This document shows, one piece after another, positions 1 to 9,883 of a DNA stretch of 64,000 nucleotides. This stretch comes from Leptonema illini DSM 21528. GTDB taxonomy: Bacteria > Spirochaetota > Leptospiria > Leptospirales > Leptonemataceae. Both the position numbers and the translations under genes were made by a program. The notes below the pieces were generated by a model, which did not search any database, had not been told where the DNA came from, and worked only from the letters and a program-made list of their open reading frames with translations. The stretch spans positions 3,280,156 to 3,344,155 of the forward strand of contig NZ_JH597773.1 in the NCBI RefSeq assembly GCF_000243335.1. The letters are read 5' to 3'. Positions within the stretch are counted from its first letter, which is position 1; each line of letters starts with the position of its first letter.

Positions 1-2
1 GA

Positions 3-3000
3 ACGGGGAAGACCTTTACGATTGAGAGACTGGTTGTGCGCGCCATCGTGGAAGAGAAGATCCCTATATCTTCCATCCTCACCGTTACATTTACCGAGAA
101 GGCGACCGGAGAGCTGAAAGATCGCATCCGCGGTCTATTACAGAACATCGTCGACGGAAGCCTTGCAGAAGGCGACAGACAGTGGTTCGAGGAGCAGCAA
201 CGCAAACATGGGGAGCAGGAAGCGAGCAAAACCTTCGCTTTCGTCAAAGAGTCCCTCGATAGATTCGATGAGGCGGCCATATTTACGATTCACGGTTTCT
301 GTCAGTCACTGTTAACCGAGTATTCGTTCGAGCTCGGACGTCTTCTCAAGTACGAGCTTGTGAACGACAACGACCTGCTTGAGACGCTCATCCCCGACGC
401 TCTGCGCAGGCTTCCGGTTTCGGAGTCCCATCTACTGGAGCGGCTTGTCCGATCCGAGTTCTGGAAGGTTACCCATTCCGGGGAGCCCCGCCTGGAAAAC
501 ACGGTGCGCAATCTGCTTCGCATGCTGAAAGGAAACGTCGAGCCGCGCCTCTCTTCTGCATCCGAGGATTCGCCGATGCAGATCGTTCTTCGCATGGTGC
601 GCTCGATTCAGGACAATCTTACCCGTCTCAAGGCGGAGCGCGGCTGGATCAGCTACGACGATATGATCCTGCATGTGCGCGATGCGCTCTGTCCGACTAC
701 AGATCGATTTAAAGATCAAGCGACAGACCGAGCTACAGATCAAAAGAAGGACCCCGATACGAGTCGCAAACTGGCCTCTGCCATAGGCGAACGCTTCCGC
801 TTTGCCATCATCGACGAATTTCAGGATACGGACGCTCTGCAATGGGATATCTTCAGCGCCTGCTTTCTGGACTCCGGCCGTCACGTTAGCCGAACGTCTG
901 ATCGCAAATCCGACGATCGGTCGCCCCGGTTGATTCTTGTCGGCGATCCGAAGCAATCCATCTACGGCTTTCGCGGAGCGGATCTCAACGCCTACTTTAG
1001 AGCAAAGAAGCGCTTTGTTGCGCTTACCGAAAAGGGAGAAGCCCATCTTTATCGAATCAATCGCAATTTTCGATCATCGCCGGAGTATATACAGGCCCTG
1101 AATGCCATCTTCCAGTCGGAGGGTTATCCGTGGAACGTGGCCTCTGGCGACAATGATCTGGCTTACGTTTTGAAAGATTGTCCGACAGGCAATCGATGGG
1201 AAGGCACAGAGCTACCGCAGGGGCGCCGTCCGATGAACCTCTGGAGGCCCGAAAACGCTGACGGTGCCGCTGCCATTCGATTGGCTCATGCCCGTCATAT
1301 CTGTAACGAAATCCGTTTCCTCACGGCAGGCGGACATGAACTCTGCAAAGATGGGAAGCGTCTGCCCGTGAGCTACGGCGACATCTGCATACTGGCCCGT
1401 TCAAAAAAAGAGGCCACAGGAATTCTCGGACATCTTCGCGCAGCGGGCATACCGGCCTCTTTCTATAAACAGGCCGGCGTATTTGAATCCGTCGAAGCGC
1501 TTGAGATTCTCTACGTGCTTGAGGGGCTTGCCGAACCGGCTCGCTCATCGGCAGTGCAGAAGGCGCTCCTCACCCGATTTTTTGGCATCTCTATAGAGCT
1601 GATCCAGGCGATGGATGAATTACCGGTCGACCATCCCTTTCGCGAGCGCCTGCAGCGCTGGCATGAGCTTGCCGGCGAGAATCGATGGCCGCAGCTTTTT
1701 CGCGAGATGATGACGGTCGACGAGTTATTCGCACTCGTACATGCCGATGCCGGAGGCTGGGAACGCAGCCTCACGAACTATGAGCAGATCTTTCATGCTC
1801 TCGAAGAACGGGCCCTTCGTAACGGCCTTGATCTGATCGGAATCGTGAGACAGCTGAAAGAATTGATACGCGAAGGATCTCTCGAAGAAGAAGAGACGCT
1901 GCACAAACAGGAAACCGAAGAGCAACGTGTGCGTGTCATGACCATCCATGCAAGCAAGGGCCTTGAGTTTCCGATCGTCTTTATCTATGGCGGCCTCACA
2001 GAAGGCACGAACATTGACTTCTTTCGCTTCTATGAAGAGGAGCATCCCGTTATCGTGCCTGTTCCATGGTTTGATCCCGATAAAAAGGAGCTCGACCGAT
2101 CCGAATCGGGACTCCGCTATAAAGAGCTACATAAATCGTTTGCCCGGGCCGAGAATGCGCGACTCTACTATGTGGCGCTCACAAGAGCGGCGGTGATGTG
2201 CTATATACCGACCTATCGACCCAATCGCAATGCAGGCCCTGTCGGGACCTTCTTACAGGATGCCCTTGACGAAGCGATGAAACTCAGTCCAAACGTTTTT
2301 GCAGAAGTGAGAGACCAGCACCAGACGATAGCGTCCATAAGCCGGAGCCCTATCGACGGACAGAGCACGGCGCAGTTGCCGGAGCCTGTATTGCCGGCGC
2401 ATCTACAGGAAAGAAAGGCCGATCTCCTCTCATATTCGTCAATTGTTCGACAGCGCGCGGAGCGCATTGATCGCGAAGAGCTTGACCATGACGCTTCTGC
2501 CTCTGAGGTTATCCTTGAGACCTCTGATGTCGATGTTCAGCCGACATCTCTCGACACGATCTTTCGCGGAGCGGAAGCCGGTAACTTCTTCCATGAAATA
2601 CTGGAAAGGCTGGATTTCCAGGATGATGCCTTTCGCGAAGAGCAGCCCTCAGACTCCCTTTTCTCTGAAGATGTTTATCCGTCGCTCTCTACCCGCAATC
2701 GCTCGCTTATCCGACGCAAACTTGATCAATATGGCTACCGGACCGATTCAGATCACGAAGGTCCGGTTGTGCTGCTTTTGCACAGGCTCATGCGCACGCA
2801 GATCCTGCCCGGCTTCCGACTGTGCGATCTGAAACCGGCCGATCGTATCCATGAGATGGAGTTCGTATTCCGATATTCTGAGAATGTCGCCGGCATAAGA
2901 GGTGAGAGGTTCTTTACTGGCTTCATCGACCTGGTCTTTCGACATGAGGGGCGCATCTATCTGCTTGACTGGAAAACCAACCGTCTGCCTGCCTATGATC

Positions 3001-3236
3001 GTCCCCATCTTGACGAGGCCATGCGATCGCATCAGTATGATCTGCAGTATTCCCTCTATGCGCGGGCTCTGAGCGGATGGCTTGAGTCTCGCGGCCATGA
3101 TCCGGTGGCGGAGTTAGGCGGGATGATCTATCTGTTTCTTCGCGGCGTCAGGCCCGGAGCTTCGGACGGTATCTTCTTCGAGACGGCAAGCCTCGAAGAG
3201 GTTAGCAGAAAGCTTGCCCGGGAGATCGGAGCATGA
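3..3236 (+). CDS. recB: RecB-like exodeoxyribonuclease V beta subunit (5' partial)
   Basis: This is the helicase-nuclease subunit of a RecBCD-type recombination and repair complex. The frame is open to the first codon of the window, where it reads TGKTFTIERL, the second half of a Walker A loop, so the true start lies just upstream. UvrD-type helicase motifs follow in order: FTEKAT near 92, DEFQDT near 815, GDPKQSIYGFRGAD near 945, NFRS near 1065, TIHASKG near 1942 and YYVALTRA near 2168. The C-terminal RecB nuclease domain is intact, with a His in NFFHE (near 2585), GFIDL (2919) and DWKTN (2970). Two Asp/Arg/Lys-rich stretches, near 700-770 and 880-920, look like low-complexity inserts. The stop overlaps the recD start by 4 bases, so the two are translationally coupled. 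recC would be expected upstream but is not visible. Confidence 0.95.
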   Translation, partial: TGKTFTIERLVVRAIVEEKIPISSILTVTFTEKATGELKDRIRGLLQNIVDGSLAEGDRQWFEEQQRKHGEQEASKTFAFVKESLDRFDEAAIFTIHGFCQSLLTEYSFELGRLLKYELVNDNDLLETLIPDALRRLPVSESHLLERLVRSEFWKVTHSGEPRLENTVRNLLRMLKGNVEPRLSSASEDSPMQIVLRMVRSIQDNLTRLKAERGWISYDDMILHVRDALCPTTDRFKDQATDRATDQKKDPDTSRKLASAIGERFRFAIIDEFQDTDALQWDIFSACFLDSGRHVSRTSDRKSDDRSPRLILVGDPKQSIYGFRGADLNAYFRAKKRFVALTEKGEAHLYRINRNFRSSPEYIQALNAIFQSEGYPWNVASGDNDLAYVLKDCPTGNRWEGTELPQGRRPMNLWRPENADGAAAIRLAHARHICNEIRFLTAGGHELCKDGKRLPVSYGDICILARSKKEATGILGHLRAAGIPASFYKQAGVFESVEALEILYVLEGLAEPARSSAVQKALLTRFFGISIELIQAMDELPVDHPFRERLQRWHELAGENRWPQLFREMMTVDELFALVHADAGGWERSLTNYEQIFHALEERALRNGLDLIGIVRQLKELIREGSLEEEETLHKQETEEQRVRVMTIHASKGLEFPIVFIYGGLTEGTNIDFFRFYEEEHPVIVPVPWFDPDKKELDRSESGLRYKELHKSFARAENARLYYVALTRAAVMCYIPTYRPNRNAGPVGTFLQDALDEAMKLSPNVFAEVRDQHQTIASISRSPIDGQSTAQLPEPVLPAHLQERKADLLSYSSIVRQRAERIDREELDHDASASEVILETSDVDVQPTSLDTIFRGAEAGNFFHEILERLDFQDDAFREEQPSDSLFSEDVYPSLSTRNRSLIRRKLDQYGYRTDSDHEGPVVLLLHRLMRTQILPGFRLCDLKPADRIHEMEFVFRYSENVAGIRGERFFTGFIDLVFRHEGRIYLLDWKTNRLPAYDRPHLDEAMRSHQYDLQYSLYARALSGWLESRGHDPVAELGGMIYLFLRGVRPGASDGIFFETASLEEVSRKLAREIGA

Positions 3237-5242
3237 ATTCGGCAACGCACATAGATCTGGTCGAGGCTTTGCGGTCGGTGGATGCGTTGGAGCCGGGTTG
3301 CCTCTTTATTGCCGGGGATCTACTCAAGATCTGTGACCTTGAAGCCCGTCGGAGTTCCGACCTGAAATATGTCTCTCTGGAAAATTCCGAAGTACGCAAC
3401 CAGTTGAGGGATTTATTGCTGCTCCTGCAACTCTCGCTTTTCGAAGGCAATCTCTGCATCTCATCCCGCCCTGACGACACGCTGGATTTGCTGTCAAGGC
3501 TGGGCGTACCCACCCAGGTCGGAACTCCGACCGCCGAATCCCTTGCCGGCCTCGTCGCCGACCCCGCTCTCGAATCATATTTGCGTCCACTCTTCCACAC
3601 AGGCATGCTCGTCAGAAAAACCGCCGGCAGCGCCTCATATCTCTTTCCGGGGCGTCAATGGCGGGCCATCGATCGCATCCGTTCTTTCGCCCTGCAATCG
3701 GCAACCCAATCCGCCACGTTCACGGACGACCAGCTCCGGCAGTGGTTCCGCGACGTCCTTGCAGAACGCCCGATCATGGGAGGCGAAAAGCCCGTCGCCT
3801 TCACAGCGCAGCAGCGTCTTGCCCTTCTGCTTGGTTTAACCGAGCCTCTCTTTGTTCTGTCCGGAGGTCCTGGAACAGGCAAGACGACGATCATTCTCAA
3901 TCTGCTCCGGCTGATGATCCGGTCGGGCGTGCCGGCAGAGCGCATTCGCATGGCCGCACCGACGGGAAAGGCCGCCGCACGTATGATGGAGTCCATCGGC
4001 GGCGGTCTGCGTTCTATTGAAAAGGCGACCGATGCCGACAGGACTATCGAAACGCTCAAGGCGTCGACATTACACGGGCTTCTCGGCATCCGCCCCGGCA
4101 TAGCACAGCCCGATTATAATTCAGCTAACCCTATCGATGCCGATGTCGTCGTCGTCGATGAGGTGTCGATGGTTGATGCGGTGATGATGTCGTCTCTTCT
4201 CTCGGCCATCGATCCGCGGCAAACGCGTCTGATACTGCTCGGCGACCGCGATCAGCTGCCGTCCGTGGAATCAGGCGCCGTTCTCGCCGACCTGCTTGCC
4301 CTTCTATCTGAGCAGGGAGAGGCGGCATACACCGAAGATGTTCTACAAAAGGCGGCGGATGTAATCGGCCCCGATGAAGCCTGGAATATGGCCCGTCGCA
4401 AACCCTCGGGGCCGAATCGCTACGTTCACCTGACCTATTCTCATCGGTCCGAGAGAGCTGTGCGCGATCTGGCCGCCTGGGTTAACTCCGGAGGCGAAGG
4501 ACCATCTCCGCTGAAACCGGCCGAGGCTGCGACGCTGGAAGCCGGGCATGAAGGCACGTTTCTTTTTTCGCGGCCCGATGGAGCCGGCAGAGCTCATATA
4601 GAGTCGCTCATTCGCATCTGGGGAGCAAGCGTCTTTCCATCCGAGTGGGAGGCTATGCTTACCGAGCTCTCGCGCAAAGACGCTCCGACAGGAAGAACGA
4701 TCACCGATCCGCAGACGATGGAGCTGGTGCGATCGCTATTTCGAATCTTCGATCGCTCTCGTATCCTGACCGTATTGCGTCGCGGTCCTTTCGGAGCGGA
4801 AAGCGTGCAGCGTATGTTTCAGCGCTATATGCTTTCGCGAGGACTTCGCGAGCGACGCGGACTTTTTTCCGGTCTTCCCGTATTGATTCGACGGAACGAT
4901 CCGCTACGAGGACTGGCTAACGGCGATACGGGGCTCATTCTACAATTTCGGTCGCAGCGTTTTCTTGCGGTTTTTGACGGCAGTCCCATGACGGTCTTCT
5001 CGCCCGATGTGCTGCCGCAATGGGAGCCGGCCTATGCGATGACCGTGCATAAGAGTCAGGGGTCCGAATATGGAAGCGTGCTCATTATTCTGCCCGACGA
5101 GCCCGATCATCCGCTCATGAACCGGCAGATTTTATATACGGGCATCACGAGGGCGCGGAAGTCCGCCTTTCTGTACGGGAGTGACGATGCGATCCGTCAT
5201 GCCTCCGGAAAGGCCTTGCGGCGCATAACCGGATTTGATTAG
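3233..5242 (+). CDS. recD: RecD-like exodeoxyribonuclease V alpha subunit
   Basis: A 669-residue superfamily 1B helicase, the 5'-3' motor of RecBCD. Walker A is GGPGTGKTT (near 3865). It is followed by APTGKAAARM, DEVSMVD (near 4155), GDRDQLPSVESG (near 4240), and the C-terminal VHKSQGSEYGSV (near 5045) and YTGITRARK motifs. Length and motif order fit RecD; the N-terminal region is the usual poorly conserved RecB-binding part. Within it, residues 39-44 and about 95-100 are encoded by two inverted copies of a palindromic element that also occurs between genes elsewhere in the window, so part of this N-terminus is probably inserted sequence. The start overlaps recB by 4 bases. A terminator-like hairpin follows the stop. 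Confidence 0.95.
   Translation: MNSATHIDLVEALRSVDALEPGCLFIAGDLLKICDLEARRSSDLKYVSLENSEVRNQLRDLLLLLQLSLFEGNLCISSRPDDTLDLLSRLGVPTQVGTPTAESLAGLVADPALESYLRPLFHTGMLVRKTAGSASYLFPGRQWRAIDRIRSFALQSATQSATFTDDQLRQWFRDVLAERPIMGGEKPVAFTAQQRLALLLGLTEPLFVLSGGPGTGKTTIILNLLRLMIRSGVPAERIRMAAPTGKAAARMMESIGGGLRSIEKATDADRTIETLKASTLHGLLGIRPGIAQPDYNSANPIDADVVVVDEVSMVDAVMMSSLLSAIDPRQTRLILLGDRDQLPSVESGAVLADLLALLSEQGEAAYTEDVLQKAADVIGPDEAWNMARRKPSGPNRYVHLTYSHRSERAVRDLAAWVNSGGEGPSPLKPAEAATLEAGHEGTFLFSRPDGAGRAHIESLIRIWGASVFPSEWEAMLTELSRKDAPTGRTITDPQTMELVRSLFRIFDRSRILTVLRRGPFGAESVQRMFQRYMLSRGLRERRGLFSGLPVLIRRNDPLRGLANGDTGLILQFRSQRFLAVFDGSPMTVFSPDVLPQWEPAYAMTVHKSQGSEYGSVLIILPDEPDHPLMNRQILYTGITRARKSAFLYGSDDAIRHASGKALRRITGFD
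3348..3531. repeat. Inverted pair of a 17-base palindromic element inside recD
   Basis: GTCGGAGTTCCGACCTG at 3348-3364 and its exact reverse complement at 3515-3531 flank about 150 bases of recD coding sequence. Each copy is itself nearly palindromic (GTCGGA/TCCGAC arms around two bases). The reading frame is kept through both copies. The same 17-mer occurs twice as direct repeats in the intergenic region at 15719-15758. This resembles palindromic elements of other bacteria that insert in frame into genes. Confidence 0.85.
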
Positions 5243-5256
5243 ATGATCTCGAATCG

Positions 5257-5284
5257 ACGTTCAGCGATTGTTGAACGTTTTTTT
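5257..5284 (+). terminator. Rho-independent terminator after recBD
   Basis: ACGTTCA and TGAACGT form a 7-base stem around an 8-base loop, followed by a run of seven T. It starts about 15 bases after the recD stop and separates recBD from the efflux genes. Confidence 0.75.
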
Positions 5285-5359
5285 ACATTTGAGGCGGCTT
5301 TTCGTACAGTTTTTCGGTCGTTTTCGAAGGCTGCCTTTGTTTTTGTGTGAGCAATTAAA

Positions 5360-6730
5360 ATGACGCCAGCTTTAAAGAAACTTTCCTTTCTTCTATTCGC
5401 GCTGGCTCTGTTCCCCTTTCGCGCCGGCGCAGAAACGCCCGAGAAGCCCGGCCTCAAGCTCACGCTGAATCAAGCCTATGAGCTGGCTCTGAACCTGAAT
5501 GAAGATGAGCAGATTCGCAAGCAGGAGCTTGAAATCGCCGAGGCGCGCTACCGACAGGCACTTTCGAATTACTTTCCACAGCTCTCCATCTACTATTCGA
5601 AACAGTATCGCGATCGTATCGATCAGAGTCGTACGCGAAGCTCCGATCCTTCGTCTCTTTTCGCGCAGCAACGTGCGCTTGAATTTGGAAGTTACTGGTA
5701 CCAGTATAACGGTTCTTATGAAACGAGAGCGCAGCAGAATCCGTCACAGGCAGGCGTCAGTCTTACCTGGCCGATTTTTTCTGGCTTTCGCACCTATCAC
5801 GAATCGCTGGCCGCCGACGAAGAGATCAAGGGGAAGGAACAGCTGAACGCCCGGGCGCGAGAACTGCTCTTTCGCGATCTCGCCGAGGTCTTCTATCAGA
5901 CTTTACAGTACGAAGAGGCGGAACTTATTTATCGCGACGAAGCAAACGCCCTTCGCCGCCGTATCGCCGAAGTCGGTCGTCTTATTGGTCTCGGTCGCGC
6001 GCCTCAGGGAGATCTGCTCGTGGCACGATCTGATCTGGCGAATAGCCTTGTTCAGGCCGAGGCGAACAGGGCGCTGCTGATCGCATCAAAAGAGCTTCTT
6101 GGTTTTTTAATCGGTAAGCCTCCAGGAGAATGGACTCTTTCAGACGAGCAAAGTCTGCCGCCGGCACAGGCGCTTGAGGCATATCTGGAACGACTTGAAG
6201 AGCGCAAGGATCTGATCGCTTCATTACAGGCGATTCGAGCCGCAAGGGCTCGCCTCGAAAGCTCGCGCGGAGGATATCTTCCCGACGTCAGCCTTGACGG
6301 AGCCTATCTGCTCAATCAGAGCCCCGATTCGGGTCGCGACTGGAATATGACGCTTCGCATAACGCTGCCCATCTTTCAGGGCGGATCGACGATGGCATCC
6401 GTGCGCGAATCGAAGGCGAATCTGAAGATCAGCGAGTTGCAGCTCGACCGATTGCGTCGGCTGGCCACCTATGAGGTGCGTCAGGCCTATGCAGATTATA
6501 CGGCGTCGGCAGCACAGCTTCTGCTCCTGCGAGAGAACGTCGAGACGGCGCGCGTCGCCTATGCCGTTCAATCGCGCGACTACGGACTGGGCGTCGTGAC
6601 GAATCTTGAAGTGCTGAACGCCCTCAGTCGCTATCATCAGGCCCGGCTTGCACTTGCGCGCACCGAGGCCCTTTTGCGTATCAATCAACTGCGGCTGCAT
6701 GTGGCGGCCGGCCTGGAGGAAGCGAAGTGA
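5360..6730 (+). CDS. TolC-family outer membrane efflux protein
   Basis: A 456-residue outer-membrane channel of the TolC/OEP family. The N-terminus is a Sec signal peptide (a hydrophobic stretch ending FRAGA, cleavage before ETPEK). Two long helical OEP repeats follow, rich in Ala, Arg, Glu and Leu. The segment GLGRAPQGDLLVAR near residue 215 and its counterpart GLGVVTNLEVLNALSRYHQA near 415 are the typical paired helix-strand junctions. The stop overlaps the GTG start of the RND pump by 4 bases, so the two are made together. The substrate cannot be read from the sequence. A separate periplasmic adaptor gene, normally part of such operons, is absent here. Confidence 0.93.
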   Translation: MTPALKKLSFLLFALALFPFRAGAETPEKPGLKLTLNQAYELALNLNEDEQIRKQELEIAEARYRQALSNYFPQLSIYYSKQYRDRIDQSRTRSSDPSSLFAQQRALEFGSYWYQYNGSYETRAQQNPSQAGVSLTWPIFSGFRTYHESLAADEEIKGKEQLNARARELLFRDLAEVFYQTLQYEEAELIYRDEANALRRRIAEVGRLIGLGRAPQGDLLVARSDLANSLVQAEANRALLIASKELLGFLIGKPPGEWTLSDEQSLPPAQALEAYLERLEERKDLIASLQAIRAARARLESSRGGYLPDVSLDGAYLLNQSPDSGRDWNMTLRITLPIFQGGSTMASVRESKANLKISELQLDRLRRLATYEVRQAYADYTASAAQLLLLRENVETARVAYAVQSRDYGLGVVTNLEVLNALSRYHQARLALARTEALLRINQLRLHVAAGLEEAK

Positions 6731-9700
6731 AGTTATCCGACCAGGCGATACGCCGCCCTGTTTTTGCGTGGATGATCTTTTTTGCCCTGATCGTGTTTGG
6801 CGCCGTTTCGCTCGGGCGCCTGGGCGTGAGCTACATGCCCGATATCGACTTCCCCGTTCTTTCGGTAACGGTGAACTGGGAGGGCGTGCCTCCGGAGTAT
6901 ATGGAGTCCGAGGTCGTCGATCGACTGGAGCGTACGATTATCGCCGTCGAAGGGCTCAAAGAGATGAGCTCGAGCGTGCGTCAGGGGACGGCGACGATCA
7001 ATCTCGAATTTCAGATCGATCGCAATATCGACGCCGCCCTGCAAGAAGTGCAATCCGCTATCAGTCGGGTACGCCTGCCAACGGGCATTGATCCGCCTAC
7101 GATCCGCAAGTCGAATCCGGACGATAGTCCCATCCTCTGGATCGGTCTTTCATCGAAGACGCGCTCGGTGCGCGATCTTTATGTCATCGCCGACCAGTCC
7201 ATCCTCGATCGCCTGCAGCTTCTCGAGGGCGTCGGCGAGGTCTTCGCCGGCGGAACGATGGATCGCAACCTGCGCATCTGGATCGATCTTAATCGATTGA
7301 AAAAATATGAGTTAACTATCGTCGACGTTCTCGATGCGATCGCAAACGAACACAGCGAAGGAGCATCGGGTTACCTCGAAAATCCGGAGTTCGAGAAGAA
7401 CCTGCGAGTGCTTGGCGAGGCTTCCACCGTTAAAGAAATCGAAGATATCCGAATCACAAGAAGAGGCGGGCGGCCGGTCTATTATTCCGACATACGGATT
7501 CGCGACGTGGCCCGCGTTGAAGACGGGCTCACCGATATGCGGCGTATTACGCGCGTGAACGGAATCGAAGGCCTGAGCATCGGCATCCGCAAACAGCGCG
7601 GAGCGAACGCCGTCGACGTCGGTAAACTGGCAAAGGCAGAGATCGAAGAACTGAAGGCCGATCTGCCCGAAGACATCGATTTACGAGTGAACTTCGACTC
7701 GACGGTATTCGTTGAAGAGGCGATTGATGAGACGCTTTTCACGCTTGTCCTTTCGGGCGTGCTCACATCGCTCGTTTGCTGGCTCTTTCTCGGGAACTGG
7801 AGCTCTACGCTTAACGTCATTCTCTCTATTCCGAGTTCTATCCTCGGTAGCTTCTTGATTCTCTATTTCATGGGGTTCACGCTCAATCTTTTCACGCTGC
7901 TCGCCCTCTCGCTTGCTATCGGTATCGTCGTCGACGATAATATCATGATCCTGGAGAATATCATCCGGCATTTTGATATGGGCAAGGATCGCGTGAAGGC
8001 TGCCCGAGAAGGAACGCGCGAAATCGCCTTCGCCGCCATCGCCTCAAGCGTCGCCGTCATTGCTATCTTTCTACCGATTGCGTTTATGGAAGGCGTGATC
8101 GGTCGCTTTTTCTTTCAGTTAGGCGTGACCCTGTCCGCGGCGGTCGCCCTGTCGCTTCTGGACGCCGTGACGCTTACGCCGATGCGCGCCTCGCAGATGC
8201 TGGTGCGCACGACTCGCGAGCCCCGTATCGTACAGGGCGTGCGGGCGATCATGGAATGGCTGACGACCGTCTATCGCTGGCAGCTGGAGTTCGCCCTGCG
8301 TCGTCCGCTTTTGATTCTTGCCGGCAGTGCTGCCGTCTTCGGTCTTTCGTTATCTCTTGTTTTCTTTATCAGAACGGAGTTTGTTCCTCCGCAAGATCAA
8401 TCGCAATTCGGCATTCAGTTGCAGGCTCCGGTCGGATCTTCGCTTGCACATACGGTTACGAAGTTCGAAGAGGTGGAAAGGTATTTACAGAAGCGTCCGG
8501 AGGTTGAGCGTTTTCTCGGCATTGCAGGCGGCTTTCAGGGCGGTGAGTCGAACAGGGTAATGATCTTTGTTACACTGAAGCCACGGTCGGATCGCGATCT
8601 AAGTCAGCAGGACTTCATGGTCCAGGTGCGCAAAGATCTGTCGGCGATCAAAGGTGTGCGGGCCTTTCTCTTCGACCTCTCGACACGCGGCCTGACCGCA
8701 CGTCGTTCGCAACCTGTCGAATTCAGTATTCGGGGCGGTGAATGGTCCGTCTTGAATGATAACGCTAAGAAGATCATCTCTAAGATGGAAGAGACGGGGC
8801 TCTATCGAGACATAGATACCGATTACAGAGAAGGCATGCCCGAGGTGCGCATCATCCCCGATCGCAAAGAAGCCTCTCTTCGCGGCGTCAGCATGCAGAC
8901 TCTCGTGCAGACGGTCGGTGCCTCGCTGGGCGGGATTCGCGAAGGACGCTTCTCAAGCGATGGACGCCGGTATGATATTCGCGTGCGTCTCAAACCCGAC
9001 CAATGGAGATCAGAGGCGGACGTTTCAAAGATCGCCGTGCGTAACGTACATGGAGAGCTCGTGCCGTTATCCGAAGTTGCTGAAGTGATCGTCGCTCCGA
9101 CGGTGCAGACGCTGACGCGCATCGATCGTCAGCGCTCGATTCAGGTTACGGCGAATCTGGGCGAAGGCGCTTCACAGGGAGAGGCGCTTTCCGTGACCGA
9201 ACGCATTGCCCGTGAGATTCTTCCGCACGGATACGCCTACTTTCAGGGAGGCGGCAGTCGCAGCTTCGACGAGGCCTTTCTGGGCATCTATACGGCGCTC
9301 TGGATGGGCGTGCTTGTGGCCTACATGGTGCTCGGCGCTCAGTTTAACAGCTTTCTGCATCCGCTGATTGTGCTTCTTGCTCTACCCTTCAGCGTAACCG
9401 GGGCGTTTCTTGCGTTATTCATAACCGATAACTCTCTTAACCTCTATAGCATGATCGGCCTTGTTCTGCTTATGGGTATTGTAAAGAAGAACTCGATCAT
9501 GCTTGTGGAATTCACGAATGAGTTAAGAGCAAAAGAAGGCCTTGATGTGGGCCGGGCTCTGATCGAGGCGGGCACCATCCGACTGCGGCCGATTGTGATG
9601 ACGTCGCTATCGACGATTGCCGCTGCCATTCCGCCTGCTCTTGCCATCGGTCCCGGCGCAGAAAGCCGCATTCCGCTTGCATTGACCGTCATCGGAGGTC

Positions 9701-9789
9701 TGACCGTGTCGACGGCATTCACGCTCTTTGTCGTACCGACGGCGTATAAATTGCTCAGCCGCTTTGAGCGTCGTCCGCCGAGCTTTTGA
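6727..9789 (+). CDS. RND-family efflux pump (AcrB/HAE1-like)
   Basis: A 1020-residue inner-membrane RND transporter with the usual twofold layout: one N-terminal transmembrane helix (residues about 10-30), a large periplasmic loop, six helices near 335-540, a second helix and loop, then six C-terminal helices. Helix 4 has the proton-relay pair in GIVVDDNIMILENI, and the second half has LVLLMGIVKKNSIMLVEF. These residues are typical of proton-driven HAE or related exporters. The start is GTG, overlapping the tolC-like stop. The absence of a nearby HlyD-type adaptor means either a distant adaptor is used or the pump works in an adaptor-independent way. Drug or lipid export are both possible. 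Confidence 0.93.
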   Translation: MKLSDQAIRRPVFAWMIFFALIVFGAVSLGRLGVSYMPDIDFPVLSVTVNWEGVPPEYMESEVVDRLERTIIAVEGLKEMSSSVRQGTATINLEFQIDRNIDAALQEVQSAISRVRLPTGIDPPTIRKSNPDDSPILWIGLSSKTRSVRDLYVIADQSILDRLQLLEGVGEVFAGGTMDRNLRIWIDLNRLKKYELTIVDVLDAIANEHSEGASGYLENPEFEKNLRVLGEASTVKEIEDIRITRRGGRPVYYSDIRIRDVARVEDGLTDMRRITRVNGIEGLSIGIRKQRGANAVDVGKLAKAEIEELKADLPEDIDLRVNFDSTVFVEEAIDETLFTLVLSGVLTSLVCWLFLGNWSSTLNVILSIPSSILGSFLILYFMGFTLNLFTLLALSLAIGIVVDDNIMILENIIRHFDMGKDRVKAAREGTREIAFAAIASSVAVIAIFLPIAFMEGVIGRFFFQLGVTLSAAVALSLLDAVTLTPMRASQMLVRTTREPRIVQGVRAIMEWLTTVYRWQLEFALRRPLLILAGSAAVFGLSLSLVFFIRTEFVPPQDQSQFGIQLQAPVGSSLAHTVTKFEEVERYLQKRPEVERFLGIAGGFQGGESNRVMIFVTLKPRSDRDLSQQDFMVQVRKDLSAIKGVRAFLFDLSTRGLTARRSQPVEFSIRGGEWSVLNDNAKKIISKMEETGLYRDIDTDYREGMPEVRIIPDRKEASLRGVSMQTLVQTVGASLGGIREGRFSSDGRRYDIRVRLKPDQWRSEADVSKIAVRNVHGELVPLSEVAEVIVAPTVQTLTRIDRQRSIQVTANLGEGASQGEALSVTERIAREILPHGYAYFQGGGSRSFDEAFLGIYTALWMGVLVAYMVLGAQFNSFLHPLIVLLALPFSVTGAFLALFITDNSLNLYSMIGLVLLMGIVKKNSIMLVEFTNELRAKEGLDVGRALIEAGTIRLRPIVMTSLSTIAAAIPPALAIGPGAESRIPLALTVIGGLTVSTAFTLFVVPTAYKLLSRFERRPPSF

Positions 9790-9883
9790 GGGCACAGTCT
9801 GTTCCGTAAAAGTGTTGATCAGACGAACAAACAATACATAGTGTACAGAAGCGGGGTTCCGATCGTGCTCCGCTTCCACACAT

